Shown here: positions 48,113-60,984 of the stretch, piece by piece
Numbering within the stretch: position 1 is the stretch's first letter
Layout: each line of letters starts with the position of its first letter
Source of the DNA: Davidsoniella eucalypti
Taxonomy: Eukaryota; Ascomycota; Sordariomycetes; Microascales; Ceratocystidaceae
NCBI GenBank assembly: GCA_004009845.1
Contig: RMBW01000091.1
Span: 1-64,000, forward strand
Length of the DNA stretch: 64,000 nucleotides
Reading direction: 5' to 3'
Made by a program: the position numbers and the translations under genes
Notes under the pieces: model-generated
Seen by the model: only the letters and a program-made list of their open reading frames with translations
What the model was told of the DNA's origin: nothing
The model's database searches: none

Positions 48113-48942
48113 TCAGTGGCCTTTAGGGGGGAACGTGGTGGATTTGGGTTCGCCCTCGATAGGAAGCTTCACCCAGATGACATGAGAAAGATGGGCCCAG
48201 TTGCCATCCCAGGTAGTTAACATGATGATGTTGTTCTCAATTCTAAGGTCGGGTGTAACTAAAAACGACTGTTAGTCTTGAAATAAGACATTTCTTAAAT
48301 TTGGAGCCGAGGGTTCGCAAGGGCTGGATATGAGTCGGTTAAAACGAAGCCACTTGTAGCAGTTTTCGTTTCGTATGGAAATACTATAGGATTTATTAAT
48401 TATGGCAGAGGAACTTACGAAAACCATTCTTATACTCCGTTTCTAGAGCTTCTTTCTTAGTGGAAAGATGGTACTCCTTGGTAGATGGTGGGCGGCCAGC
48501 CCGGCGAGCCTTCTTGACCTCGTCAAGTTCTTCATCGTATTGATGGACATAGCTATTGATGGGTTAGTTCAAGTTGACGGGGATTTTAATGATAACATTA
48601 GACTCACGTATGGACAGCAGTGTGCAGCTCGCTCAAGTCAAATGCCTTTCCATCCTTAGTTTGGCAGACTTTTTGGAAGAATTGGGCACGATCAACTAGG
48701 ATAGTATATGAAGTTAATTGTCGAACTCAATGAACATAGAAGATGCAAAATGACATAAGTTTATACATACTAAGGGGTTGCTCTTTTTTGCTTCTGAATG
48801 TAGCCAACTGAGCCATTCTACCGTCTCTGACACTGGCTTTTCTTAATCTCTTTGAGTCTCTAGAGAACTCGTGCAGGGCGTCGGCAGTGCCATTTCGCTT
48901 CTTTGATATTTGTTTTCTGACTTTCTGGAATGTGGTCGGCAT
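48113..48942 (-). CDS. TMA16: translation machinery-associated protein 16 family
   Basis: Tma16 is a small basic protein associated with pre-60S ribosomal particles. There are four exons on the minus strand: 48942-48771, 48695-48608, 48552-48419 and 48258-48113, with short introns; the GTATGT, GTGAGT and GTAAGT donors and TAG acceptors keep frame. The product is 179 aa, the usual family length. The N terminus matches the family: FQKVRKQISKKRNG, then LHEFSRDSKRLRKASVRD. The middle has IDRAQFFQKVC, DLSELHTAVHTYVHQYDEEL and ARRAGRPPSTKE. The end has LTTWDGNWAHL and TTFPPKGH. The start is the first in-frame ATG. It points away from EXO1 and shares the upstream region 48943-50772 with it. Confidence 0.92.
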
Positions 48943-50772
48943 ATTGGACAAGATGATTTGAGATGCTCCAAGTAGGGTATAGAGATAAACTGGAGGGAAG
49001 AGTACAGATGGATATTGTATTTTTGAGAAACAGATGGAGTGAGGATAAGCATATATTTTTTCTTGTATGCATTGATGCGATTGCCTTTTTCTGAACTTTT
49101 TTGTACTACATCGATTTTTTTCCCTCTAGCATCAACTGATAAGCTGGGCAGATGTCAGCAACTGTTGTCAACCAAACTAAGCGGGTGGTAGCAATGGCTA
49201 ATTTACCACTTTATCTATTTTGGGACAATACTGGAGTCAATGCACCGGGACCCGAAGCGGATGCATCCTATAGGGTGTCCAGAAAAAAACATTAGATTTG
49301 ACAACTTTATCACAACAAGTACATTTAGGGTCCAAATGGTCTGGTAATTTCTTGTTCTCCTCTTAGTTGGCCTCACCGCCTGGAATGTGCCGAATGGACG
49401 ACTAGCAAGGGCGCGATGGTCACAGTCCCAGACTGGAGTTGGGTAAAATTCAGCCACTTTTGTGTTGGGACCCATTGCTTGTCGTGGAAACCAAATGCAC
49501 TACTGGCTGTTATTTGCAAGGAGCTACAACTATGTGGGCTTGCCTTGCACCAAAACAGTAGATTTTCTTCCTGAAAATTGACCGAATGACAATCATGAAT
49601 TTCAAGAGGTCGATTCAAGAACAGACCAAAAAGTAGTAACCCATCAATCCACGGGCCCATCAAACTTGACTCTCAGAAGCCGAAGCGACAGTCTGTTCCT
49701 GCATGACAATGCGACAGCCGCAGGTATCAGGTACTGGGGCATTCCAATCTCGCTCTCATATTAGACTGTTGTCTTGTTACTATACATATATAATGAGGTA
49801 CATAGTACCTTTACGTATATGTGTTACAGCGGCCAATATCCCCCTAAAAGCAAAGCTGTTTGCTGCAACGATCCCTGCAACCAGACAAGTGCTAGCCTAC
49901 GGGGACTGATAATTTGTTGATGACTGAAATGAAGACCGGCCACTGGGACAATACTTGGCAGGTCATCAACCCACTATTAATGCAAGGTTGCCGCCTATAT
50001 TATCCTGTCGAGGCACTAAATCCAGGCTACTACAGTTGAAAATATGCACTAGGACTAGCAACGCGTACCGCCTATGTAGACGCGCTTTTCCATCTTTATA
50101 GGGCACTCCTTAGTAGATTATAGCGAGGAAAAAAGATTGCTTCAATCCGTGAACTCCATAAACATGTTCTCGTTCAATTTTTGAGACATCCATTCTCTCC
50201 TCTCGTCGTCTCTCATTTATCTGTCTTTTGAACTGCTAAACCCACCTCCGACCTGCTTGCTCAGCATTCCAGTAACTTGGTCACCGCCTGGCCACCTGAG
50301 CGTCCAGCAATTACTTTCGTTAAAGGCCTGTTTCAGTACTCTCCTAGGCGACCGCGCGCCTGGCTTGAATTTCGGCAAGGAAATAACAAGCTTCTCTCTC
50401 TGTGACGACGGTGACAAACTTGGTAGAGAAATATCTCAGGCTTTCGTTCTTTCAAACCTAACTTGCATTCACTTGGCCTACTTTTCTTCTATTTTTCTCT
50501 CCGTACTTTCAACGCCTGTTCTCTTCAATGTGGTGAAGACCCATCCGTAACACAGCGCAATTCACCTATCGGTCATCACCAAACGACTTTCCCACAACAG
50601 TGCCGTTGTTGTTGCTGCCTCGATTGCTTGATTTACCAACTGCTCGCCATACTAGCCAACGTCGACCAACTCACTGCCGATTGCCTTTGACCCGAACTCA
50701 ATCCAACTAGCATTACCCGACTATATATATCAGTACATATATCTTTAAAGCCTTGCTCTTCGATCGCCCGCC
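48943..50772. other. divergent promoter region between TMA16 and EXO1
   Basis: No supported gene. From about 50140 the plus strand is pyrimidine-rich (CTCTCCTCTCGTCGTCTCTC), suggesting the EXO1 leader. The open frame 50257-50550 lacks an ATG and is probably leader. Confidence 0.5.
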
Positions 50773-53265
50773 ATGGGTGTCACAGGTCTCTTGGGACTAC
50801 TCAAGAGCATCCAGCATCCAGGAGATTTGAAAAGATACTCCGGAAAGACTCTGGGTGTTGATACCTATGGTTGGCTTCACAAGGGTGCTATATCATGTGC
50901 TTCTCAACTGGCTCAAGATAAACCAACCAAAAGGTTAGTTGTTTAACACTGACACACTGTAACAGAGACACCTCGTCGCTAACATAAAGTATAAATATTT
51001 AGATATGTTGAGTATTGTATGCATCGAGTACGCATGTTGAAACACTATGGCGTTACGCCATATCTAGTATTTGACGGTGACTTTCTCCCATCCAAGGCTG
51101 GAACCGAAGCCTCTCGAGAAATAAAGCGACGAGAAAGTAAAAACCGCGGCCTTCAGTTCCTCAAAGCCGGAAAACGAAAGCAGGCGGAAGATGAGTTCCA
51201 AAAGTGTATCGATATTACGCCACAGATGGCTCGTGATGTCATCGATGAGCTCAAGAAAATGGGTGTTCAGTACGTTGTTGCCCCATTTGAGGCTGATGCA
51301 CAACTGGTGTACCTGGAGAAGATGGGGTTGATTCATGGGATATTGTCTGAGGATTCTGATCTTCTTGTGTTTGGTGCCAAGAAACTGATCACGAAGCTTG
51401 ACAGATATGGCTCTTGTGTAGAGATTAGTCGGTCTGAATTTTGCCGTGTTCGTGAGATTTCGCTGACCGGTTGGTCTGACGCTGACTTCCGTCGTATGTG
51501 CATTCTGAGCGGTTGTGATTACCTCAAGAGTATCAATGGAATCGGTCTCAAATCCGCTTACCGCTTGATACGAAAGCACAAAACGCCAGAGAATGTCGTC
51601 AAGATGCTCCAGTTTGACGGAAAGTCGGTATCAGAAAACTACATGTCTGAATTCGTTAAGGCCGAACTCACGTTCATTCACCAACGTGTGTTCTGTCCCC
51701 TCAAAAAGGATATCGTTCTTCTTACAGAAGATGAGTCTGGTGCCGCGGAAGGCATGCTGTTCATCGGAGACCGAGTCGAAACACAGCTTGCTCGCCGTAT
51801 TGCGGCTGGAGATGTCGATCCCATAACAAAGATGCCTCTTGCTGCCGGACAGCCATCGCCAAGAAAACGTCGGGCGAACTCTTCAGGCTCTGAGCCTCAA
51901 AGTCCTGCCATTGTTTCTGTCAGAGCATCCAATGCATCTAACCCGATCACATCCTACTTTGGCCGTCGTATACCGATGGGTGAAATGGATAGCAACTGCT
52001 TCACTGTCGATCCAGAGCGTGTAGCAGAGATTACAAACCATGGCCTCGCGCCTCGTGTTTTCCCATTGCCGCGGCCATACATTGAAGAGTCCATCACTCC
52101 AGACAGAAGATCCCGCCGTCTTCGCCGTCAAACCGAACCCGTTCATAACCTTCTAGCCGATATCCAAGTTGGTCAGCTTACTCCCACTGCTAGTCCGAGT
52201 CGTACCGCTTCGACACCAAGCAGACACAGCGTTGGTCCCGCTTTTATCGGGTTTGGAACACAACCACGACCCAAAAAGAAGGCTCGTCTTTGTGATGAAG
52301 ATCTAGCCGAAGTTGAAGAAATCACAGAAACTCCTGTTAAGCAAAGGAGCAAGTTCTTTCCAGCTGCTTTATCTAACACACCCAAGAAAGCAGAGAAGAA
52401 AGTGCCCGAACCTAAGACTTCGGACAGTGAAACGGTAACAAAAACCTCAGTTACAGTGGCCTCTCCGAAGCTAGAGCTCAAGGATAATATCAAAGAGCTT
52501 AACAAAGCGGCTTCTGAGCTTCTGGAGACGCTACCTGAACTAGATCAGTGGCATTCGCCACAGAAAAGCCGTCGTAACAGCATGTTCAGGGTGTTTGATG
52601 ATATTGACCCATCGAAGACTAATGGAGGTGAAGCGCCCCTCCATCCACATACACCACGAACTTCAAGTCCATTAGCAAGACGCAAGACTGTCCGTCACAG
52701 TATCTTCACAATGCCGCCGCCTCCGCTCCACCTCAACGAGACTGTTGATGCTACTAAACGTTCTGCATTATCCCAGTTCTTTTGCCAGACACAAGCTCAG
52801 GCGCCCGATCAGACTTTGCGTCGTTCAAATAGTGTATCCGACAGTGTTACAACTACGCCATCTAAGACACAATCATCGTCACGGCGTTCCTCTATTGTTT
52901 GTAGCACTCCGAGCTTAGTTTCTAGCGGTACCCCAACCTCAATAACTCGAATGACTCCACTTCAGCGTATGGGTGTCCGTATCTTAGGAGGCCCTGCTTC
53001 TAGCGGCCCACTGTCGTCTCTACACAAGTCAGCTTCCATGAGCAGCATCAAGCCTTTCTGGGAGGCGAAACCCGTGAAGTCTCTCTGTAGTCCTATCGCA
53101 TCCTCGTTCCCAAATCCAACGCTAGACAGCAGCCAGTCGACTATGAGTCAAGGTAGTGAGGACCTGCTGCCATATCTAGATGACGAGACTGATGAAGGTA
53201 GCTCTGAAGAGGGACCGGTTGTTCCGCTAGATCTTTCCAAATTCGCTTATAATTCCACAGCTTAA
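50773..53265 (+). CDS. EXO1: exonuclease 1, XPG/Rad2 5'-3' exonuclease and flap nuclease
   Basis: Nuclear enzyme resecting DNA 5' to 3' in mismatch repair, double-strand break repair and meiosis. There are two exons, 50773-50933 and 51003-53265, with a 69-nt intron; the product is 807 aa. The N-terminal XPG domain starts MGVTGLLGLLKSI. The metal-binding acids sit where human EXO1 has them: D30 (VDTYGW), D78 (FDGDF), E150 and D152 (PFEADAQ), D171 and D173 (SEDSDLL), then D226 (SGCDYL). A helix-hairpin-helix GIGLKSAYRLI follows. The C-terminal half is disordered and basic, with likely nuclear signals SPRKRRA and RPKKKARL. Two segments resemble degenerate PCNA-binding motifs (NPITSYF and RSALSQFF). 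The C-terminal end is acidic. Family identity is certain; binding motifs are inference. Confidence 0.97.
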
Positions 53266-54245
53266 CGAGTACATGCCATCTCATGGCTTTTTGGCGTGGC
53301 TCCATTTCAGTTCTGGTCCTTCTGCTCGATACCCTTCTTTTCTACACGCCTTCCTTCTCTCGCGTAACGAACTTACTTAGCCTTGCATCTGGGCGATATT
53401 TGTCTTCACATGTCGACCAGCAGTCCATCTCCCGTAGCTCCATAATGACTGCCTCTAAATTAGCATGTACGCCGCTCGCAACCTTTAGAATTTCCTGCTT
53501 TTTTCATGATCTCCATGTGTTTTCAAAACCCTGCAACCATGCATGTGGTCAGTGACTAGAATGGTCTAGTCTACTTCTCATTACTTTGCTCTTTTTGTTT
53601 TGCTTTTCTTGCCTTTCTTTCATGTACATATAGGTAATCGGGACTCTTTAGGTTTTTGTTCTTTGGATTCAGCTTTAGCGATCTTTTGGGTAGAATATCT
53701 CATTATGGCATCTTCAACTGCCCATGAAAATCAATCAGTATCAATCATCTTCATCAAATTACATATACCCATACCCAGCCACAGTAACGTCTCCCTAGTG
53801 ATTGTACAATGAATGCGACCAGTCGGGCGGACATTGCGTAACGAAATTGGATTGCCGCAGCTGTGGACACATGTCTCGGCGACGGAAGACATTAAAAGGT
53901 CTCCAAGATGACCAAAGAGTCCAAAGTTGTGGTGAGGCTGACGCCGCCATACGCAAAAATACACATTGAGAAGATCCGAAGGTCGGAAATTTGTGGGGCC
54001 TCGTGTCGATTGCACTAAGAATTTTTGGTGGTGAGCCAGGAGCAAGCTTCGAACTGAAGGAAAAGCAAAATAGTTGAGCTAGCGAAACAAGCTCCAGTAG
54101 TGCCTTGTGGGTATTATCAACGAGAACCTCTCCTCCTTTAGTTAAACCGCCCCATTTCCCGGATTTTTGAATTCTGCTGTTTCTCTTTCTCGATCATCTC
54201 TCCTTCATTCGTTTACGAATAACCTCGCCTAACCTACCACCCATC
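53266..54245. other. intergenic: EXO1 3' flank and peroxiredoxin promoter
   Basis: T-rich 3' flank, then sequence leading to a CT-rich leader (CTGTTTCTCTTTCTCGATC) before 54246. No gene seen. Confidence 0.5.
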
Positions 54246-55054
54246 ATGTCTATGTTCCGGCCTTCTGTTCTACGCGTTGCCGCTGCGGCCCCTCGCGTTG
54301 CCGCCCGCCCTTCTATATCGGCGCGCACCTTCACCAGCAGTGCTTCTCGCTTCGTCAAGGCCGGCGATGAAGTGCCAGATCTCGAGGTTCTGTGCGAGGA
54401 CTCGCCCGGTAACAAGGTCAACCTGGCCGAGGAGTTCAAGCAGGCCAACGGCATCATCATTGGTGTTCCCGCCGCTTTCTCTGGTGCTTGCTCTAGCTCG
54501 CACGTCCCTAGCTACATGAACCACCCCAAGCTCAAGAGTGCGGGACAGGTGTTCGTTGTTTCTGTCAACGATGCCTTTGTGTAAGTATCTCGATATCTGT
54601 CGATCCAGTAATGTACTTGTTGCTAATGATATCCCCCGAATTTGTAGCATGAAGGCTTGGCACGACCAGATGGACCCCATCAAGCAGACCAAGGTATGTA
54701 GCGACCTTTCACGGAATCATGTGCCCATTCCATATCATGAAATCTGCGGTTGAGATCTCATAGACACCAATGTACTAACGCTCTTCCAGATCCGCTTCCT
54801 GGGTGACCCTTCCGGTGCCTTCACCAGATCTCTGGACCTCGATTTTGACAGCAAGGCCATCTTCGGTAACGACCGTAGCAAGCGTTACGCTCTGGTAATT
54901 GAGGACGGCAAGGTCGCCAAGGCCTTTGTCGAGCCCGACAACATTGGCACTTCCGGTAAGATCAACTCCGTGTTTCTTCTACTCTTTAAAAATGAAGCTT
55001 TACTAACCACATATGTGTCTGGTAGTCTCTATGGCTAGCCACGTTTTGGGTTAA
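54246..55054 (+). CDS. mitochondrial Prx5/AHP1-type peroxiredoxin
   Basis: Thiol peroxidase reducing hydrogen and organic peroxides. There are four exons, 54246-54580, 54648-54693, 54790-54955 and 55026-55054; all junctions have GT-AG ends and keep frame, giving 191 aa. Residues 1 to about 35 are Arg/Ala/Ser-rich without acids, a probable mitochondrial presequence. The peroxidatic site reads VPAAFSGACSSSHVPSY, with Cys82; most relatives have TPTC here, so SGAC is a mild variant. Downstream family stretches are VVSVNDAFVMKAWHDQM, FLGDPSGAFTRSLDLDFD and RYALVIEDGKV. There is no C-terminal peroxisomal tripeptide (it ends HVLG). Cys50 is the only other cysteine I see. The second ATG (codon 3) is an alternative start. 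Confidence 0.94.
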
Positions 55055-56895
55055 ATTTCCCAGTCGTAAACGAATTCACTTTCGATCGATACACCGACTG
55101 TACAACACTAAACTATCTACCACCGCCTATCCATAGGCTCATATAATGCTATTTCCTTTGTCTCTTGTATAAATACACGTGGCTATCTTCGAGTTACTCT
55201 TCATATATAATATTCAGGCGAATATATTTCGACAGACAAGTCTTTACTACTATACATATATTGATATCGAGCGTGGTTCATTGAACGACGTCTTGCTCTA
55301 TCACAGGGATTACCATTTGACCTGACTGATGCCATTAATGACAATGAATGCCTTCAAGTATCAGATATGGTGTCACCCCTTGGTGTCAAGGGAGAAGTGG
55401 TCTATGCTTTATTTGACCGGAAACATAACATTGAGTCGCTTCAACTGTATATACGGATTGGAATACCGTACAAAGGTCAGATATAAATTGCGGCGCTTGC
55501 TCATAGTAAAACAAGCTACAATTTGCTTCTGACAGGTTGATGCAGATGTCTTTGACAACTCATCACTCATTATATATGTACATATTCAGGCATAATTTAT
55601 CTTATGTACTTGAATGAAGGCGTAAAATGTGCAACCATATAAGACTATTAGGAAAAGTGAACTTTTTATGACTTATTACTCTGATTTTACATATTTAGAA
55701 CAACTCTTACTTTCATTAATAATCCGAAGCCAGCACTAAATACGGGTATATCTGTAGGTATGTATAGAATTAGGTAAACAAGCACTTTTGCTAACCGAGG
55801 AATATCCGACAGGGGATTTAGTGGTCGTCGCTTGGCTAGATGCACGGAGCTGCCTAGGCCTGATTAGCAGTGGAGTCATGCCCTGTTAGTTAGACTGTTA
55901 GCTATACACGTACTATTGATTTCGTCATAATTTCGTACCTTCACTTCTTTCCTTACCAAGCAAATCCAAGACAGAAAGGAAGTTCTACAACTGCCATAGT
56001 GAATGAAGCCTGGTTCCGTTTCCTTTCCTTTTGCGTTTCGTAGTTTTCCATGTAAACAACTGCAAACTCACCAAATATTTGATCCCCTTCTCTCTTTTTT
56101 CTTTCAATTAAAATACTCAAAGTCGCCCTTCTTTCTTCTAGTTGGCATTTAGAACTCCATTCGCCATAGTCTTTGCTTTTTTCCGCACACTTGTTTGTCA
56201 TCTTTCCTTGTGATCCTACTCTAACACTTCTTTGAGGCTATTACTGCCTCTAATATTATCCCATTCTACAATCTGATTTAAGCAAGCCCGTCAGGCAGAC
56301 ACTATCGGTATCAGTACTACTAATACTCAAACTACTTACTACTGCTATTGCCTCAATCGAGTTATCGCGCGAACCGGCCCTCTTATTTTTTTTTCTGAAA
56401 TAGGTCGTTTGCCAGCCTAAGCCTGCTACCGTGCTCTGCTTACCACTACCTATCACTACCTATCACTACCTAGTTATAACAGCCTGCTCTTCCGACCTCA
56501 ACGTCATTTTATTTCGCTATCTCTCTTCTTCCATCTTTCCATCATCAACATCCTGTCCCTCATATCCCCGCAGCTACGTCCTGCCCCGTCTAGTCCCAGG
56601 GCGCCAATATCAGAGCGACCTGGTGGTGATTCTGCCCACCATTCCATCCATAACGCGCAAGAGAAAGGCGGCTGAAGCCTCACAAACACCCCCAACCACG
56701 TCCCATAAGAAGGTTGCTGGAGCTTCAGCCGCCTCTACAGCATCTAGCCCAGGCTCATCATCTACTCCCGAGTCTCTTCTCAATACAGCCGACGACAAAA
56801 AAGGGCCCATCACAACGCCTTCAGCCGCTTCGTTCACCAACACGCTCACTGCCACTCCTCTTTCACCCGTCTTCATGACAAACCCCACCGACGCC
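55055..56895. other. intergenic region and leader of the Ariadne-type gene
   Basis: No separate gene is seen up to about 56430. A 10-bp tandem repeat lies at 56441-56473. From 56431 an open frame without ATG runs into the Ariadne-type coding region; see findings. Confidence 0.5.
56441..56473. repeat. 10-bp tandem repeat (TATCACTACC), about three copies
   Basis: TACCACTACC followed by two TATCACTACC and a partial copy, in the leader of the Ariadne-type gene. Confidence 0.85.
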
Positions 56896-58879
56896 ATGTC
56901 ATCCGACGAAGAAGAATACCTTTCGATCTCTGATGATGAGCTACTGATCGACGAGGGCTCTGCTGACGACACTGATGGTGAGTTGCCCCGTACATGTGCC
57001 ATTCCTTCATCTATAGCCCCTCCCTACTGCAGAGTCCATGTGCTTGTCTACCATTTCCAGTCTCCACATCTCACATACAACTATAATAATCATCGTACAT
57101 GTACCCAATCCACAAGTCTTGCTGTCGCGCATCAAGGTTACTAATAATTATTTCTATTCTTTTTTTTTTGGTATGCAGGTGATGAATTCGACGTCTACGA
57201 GCCGGAAGCCGATTATGGCCATGACAAATTCGCTGAGCCGAAAAAATACACTACCGTCAACTTCAAAGTTCACACCCCTCAAGACTTGAAGGCACAACAG
57301 AAAAGTGACGTCAATGAAGTCAACATGATTCTCGATATTGGCGCCGATGAAGTCGTTGTTTTACTTCGTCGCTTTCGCTGGAACAAAGAACGCCTACTTG
57401 AAGACTACATGGACCAACCCAAAAAAGTCCTCGAGGCTGCTGGCTTTGGACACAGCACCCGTGAGAAGCTACGGATCCAGCCCATGCCAGGATTCACATG
57501 TGAAATTTGCTTTGATGATGAAGAAGGTCTACAAACATTTGCTATGAAGTGTGGACATCGCTTTTGCGTTGATTGCTACCGCCAATACTTGACTCGGAAG
57601 ATTCGCGAGGAAGGCGAGTCAGCACGCATACAATGTCCGCATAACACTTGCCGTCGTATCATCGACGCACATTCTCTAGATCTTCTAGTATCAGATGACC
57701 TTTGTGGTCGATATGAAGAGCTTCTCGAACGGACCTATGTAGAAGACCGTGACAAGCTCAAGTGGTGCCCAGCACCTGACTGTGCCAATGCAGTCGAATG
57801 CGGTATCAAGAAGAGAGAGCTTGACCGTATCGTGCCCACTGTGAACTGCCATTGTGGCTTCAAATTCTGCTTCGGCTGCCTTCATTCAGACCACCAGCCT
57901 GCCCCCTGCGATCTTGTTAGACGATGGCTAAAGAAATGTGCAGACGATAGTGAAACAGCCAACTGGATTTCTGCTCATACGAAAGAATGCCCACAGTGCA
58001 ATTCTACTATAGAAAAGAACGGTGGCTGTAATCACATGACGTGCCGCAAATGCCGATACGAGTTTTGCTGGATGTGCATGGGCCTTTGGAGTGAGCATGG
58101 AACTAGTTGGTACAATTGCAACCGCTACGAAGAAAAGAGCGGTTCAGACGCTCGTGATGCCCAAGCTAAGAGCCGCATATCACTTCAGAGATATCTACAT
58201 TACTACAACCGATATGCTAATCATGAACAATCAGCTCGTCTTGACAAGGAGCTTGCCAACCGAACAGAGGCCAAGATGGTGCAACTACAGGCCGCTTCCG
58301 GTCTATCATGGGTTGAAGTGCAATACCTTAAGTCAGCTTCCCAGGCTGTACAGACATGCCGCGAGACACTAAAATGGACATATGCCTTTGCATACTATCT
58401 TACTCGGAACAATATTACCGAAATGTTCGAGGATAACCAGAAAGATCTTGAGATGGCTGTCGAAAACCTATCACACATGTTCGAAAAACCAGTACGCGAA
58501 CTCGCAGATCCTAAGCAGAAGACGGATATTATGGTAAGTAAATATTCTATCCTTCGACCATATATCGACATATATATTCTATAGTGTATATGACGTCATA
58601 TCGCGTGTAAACAACAGTATCTAACATCATTCATAGGATAAAACGGCTTACTGCAATAAGAGACGTCTTATTCTTCTAGAGTACGCTGCCGAAAATTTGG
58701 CCAAGGGTAAGTTTTTAACTCTACCAAATCCAGCTTGATGACCTCTCTCTAATGATGCAATGATACATATAGGTCGCTGGACCTTCAACACGGTTAATGA
58801 ACCTATCACTATTAAGACCGGAGACCCAGTGCCTGAAGCGGCAGCTGCTCCGGCAGTAACTATCGAACCACAGACATAA
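56896..58879 (+). CDS. Ariadne-family RBR E3 ubiquitin ligase
   Basis: RBR ligases take ubiquitin from an E2 onto a RING2 cysteine and then to substrate. There are four exons, 56896-56977, 57179-58533, 58637-58706 and 58773-58879, giving 537 aa. The acidic N terminus (MSSDEEEYLSISDDELLIDE) is followed by a UBA-like segment with NMILDIGADEVVVLLRRF. RING1 starts at Cys135 (CEICFDDEEG, CGHRFCVDC). The IBR begins near KWCPAPDCANAV (about 224). RING2 has CPQCNSTIEKNGGCNHMTC with the expected catalytic Cys311 and a following His. The C-terminal Ariadne domain contains SLQRYLHYYNRY and ASQAVQTCRETLKWTYAFAY. I chose ATG 56896 for its better context (GCC before ATG); the in-frame ATG at 56875 would add seven residues. 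Confidence 0.94.
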
Positions 58880-59697
58880 ATCTCACCGAACAGGACCTGA
58901 TTAAACGGTGCGTTAGAGTCTAGTATAATTATCTTCCCATAATCCTGTCATGGACATAGTCAGGTTGATATATTCACGTCTCAGGGAAATAAGGGGATGT
59001 TGTCCTGGAACCGTTAAGTAATATCCGCCATCATTAACATTCACGTGTCACGATAAAGCCTTTGAATTCATATGTGCAGAACGATAAATCCAATTTCATT
59101 TTCACTCAACTTATGTCCTCTCTATTCTATCATCCCCTGAAGTGAAATCCTTTGTACATGTCCACCTACAAATGTGCCATCCTCCAGACGATAATTATAG
59201 AACGTTCTGCGTAAAAGCCATCCGCCATTTCTTAATATATAACAAAATATGGGGAGCAACACAACTGGCTTTGCACAGAAGCAAGCAAGGCTTTGTTCGA
59301 GTAACAGAGCCCCTTCTAACATTGCACCTGTTTCTAAAACTTCTAGTATATTGACAGGGCCTGTCTTGTTAGTAAAACCATCTGTATTATCACGATTCAA
59401 CTTACACAATACACCAAAGACACTAGATATTAGATATCCTGTATGATGCTATAAATTGCGTACGGCCAGGCAACAAACAGATAGAAACTCAGAGATAATT
59501 GCAAGTAGACAGATGGTGATCAATCTAATCTATCGAATCAACTTGTATTCATACCCTAACCCTAACATACTTGAGGTTGGTAGGCACATGTAGATAAAGG
59601 TTGGGTCAGCGGCAATGAGATATTCATAATACTTATTTTGGGGTTTCCATGCAAAGCACTAATATCAAGAAAGAACATCGCGTTGGAAAGCACCTAG
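58880..59697. other. intergenic with one telomere-like motif
   Basis: 3' flank of the Ariadne-type gene. No gene is seen, though an upstream exon of the next locus could hide here. CCCTAACCCTAAC lies at 59554-59566. Confidence 0.5.
59554..59566. repeat. interstitial telomere-like motif CCCTAACCCTAAC
   Basis: Two telomere units plus one base, in an AT-rich intergenic stretch. Confidence 0.6.
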
Positions 59698-60984
59698 CTT
59701 GCAATCACACCACAGGAAACAGACACACCTTCTGCACCACATGAAGGACAATTCCGTTCAGCCCAGCGGTCTATGGGAGGGACCCCCGAAGACTCTGACA
59801 CAGACGGAGTAAGTGGAGGAAGTAAGAGGAAGCAACAATGACGTCTGGTCGTCTTGAGTACTCGGTGTCAAGTTCGGAACCACGGCTTCTTATGCCGGGC
59901 GTCCGGCTCCCGAGTTTATACCAACTCAATCCGTCAACCCAGCGATGATTGCGTCGCTTCCACGAATGGTTCGAGATTCATTGGAAAGAACCCTCCGACT
60001 CACATCACCGAGGTTAGTCCAATTCGACACTGTTCAATCTGGTCATCATACTGACAAACGCGGAGCGTCGACGTAGCCACTGCTAAACCAATGAGGACGC
60101 AATGGCCATCTGTTCATACTTGTGACGAACGCCTTCGGACTGACTTGGCCTTTCTCTCCTCAGATTTCAGCAACTAAACGAGTTATGTCCTTTGTCGCAG
60201 AACTACTATCAACTGATGGTGCCGGTGGAGGAGCGTATAGTACCTTCTTTTTTGTTGGACTTGGAAATTCAGGCGGTGGATTTCAGAGTCTCATCTGTGA
60301 GTTGTTATACTTCAAGTCAAGTAAGTGCATGCTAACTTTCAAGCAGGGCTTCATTGTATCTCGCAGTTTTCATTCCATGGAACGAATTCATGACCATTCA
60401 CTGCGAAAGTGCTGAAGACATCGAAAACGTATGGAGCAGTAGAATCCCTGAACGCCAGCAAGCCAAACCCAGAATATACCGGGTGTTCAAAAACCTCCAA
60501 TTGCTACAAAAGAGCGCCCAGGACACTCGCGACGATGCCATTCGCAGGGCCGAAAGATTAGAACAATCGTGGATGGAGGAAACAGAGCCAGAACATGCAT
60601 ACTTCTCTCAATCTGCTGGTGACGACACACTTGCCTCTACAAGTACAGGAGCAGCTGATCTTGCAAATGCCTTGGCTGCCCTTAGACTGGACCACTTTCA
60701 AGAAGTCGAAGAACAACTGAATGTTAGGGCTTTGGAAGAAGTGCGAAAATGGGAATCTGTTCCCATGTGAATGCTCATTCCTCGAAGAAGTATCAATAGA
60801 CGAATCTCAGATCAAATCTCTGGTGAAGGGACAAAGATTTCGCGATCAAGAAGCAAAGAACTTGATTCATGGGTTGCCATCTAAGCAGTTGTTGGGTGCC
60901 ATGAAGGAACGTCGAAACCTCAACCAATGGCGTTGGCGGAAATTGGCCCCACAAAACAAACATCAAACATCAAGTTCTGTTTGA
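59698..60984 (+). pseudogene. unknown multi-exon gene with broken frame, probable pseudogene
   Basis: Several coding-like segments line up on the plus strand. Segment 1 (59698-59808) includes ETDTPSAPHEGQF and MGGTPEDSDTDG and ends at GTAAGT. Segment 2 (59873-60012) reads FGTTASYAGRPAPEFIPTQS, then SLERTLRLTSPR. Segment 3 starts at 60164 after a CTGAC branch and TCAG acceptor and reads FQQLNELCPLSQNYYQLMVP, then FLLDLEIQAVDF. An in-frame TAA at 60333 then interrupts, yet the same frame reopens as FIPWNEFMTIHCESAEDIEN and runs to TGA 60768-60770. Another frame continues to 60984 (QRFRDQEAKNLIHGLPSKQL). No canonical intron choice I tried reconciles the 60297-60366 join. The predicted chain is charged and partly helical (RRAERLEQSWMEETEPEHAY). 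I recognise no family. It may be a recently dead gene, or a live gene with one sequencing error or a missed exon. Confidence 0.5.
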
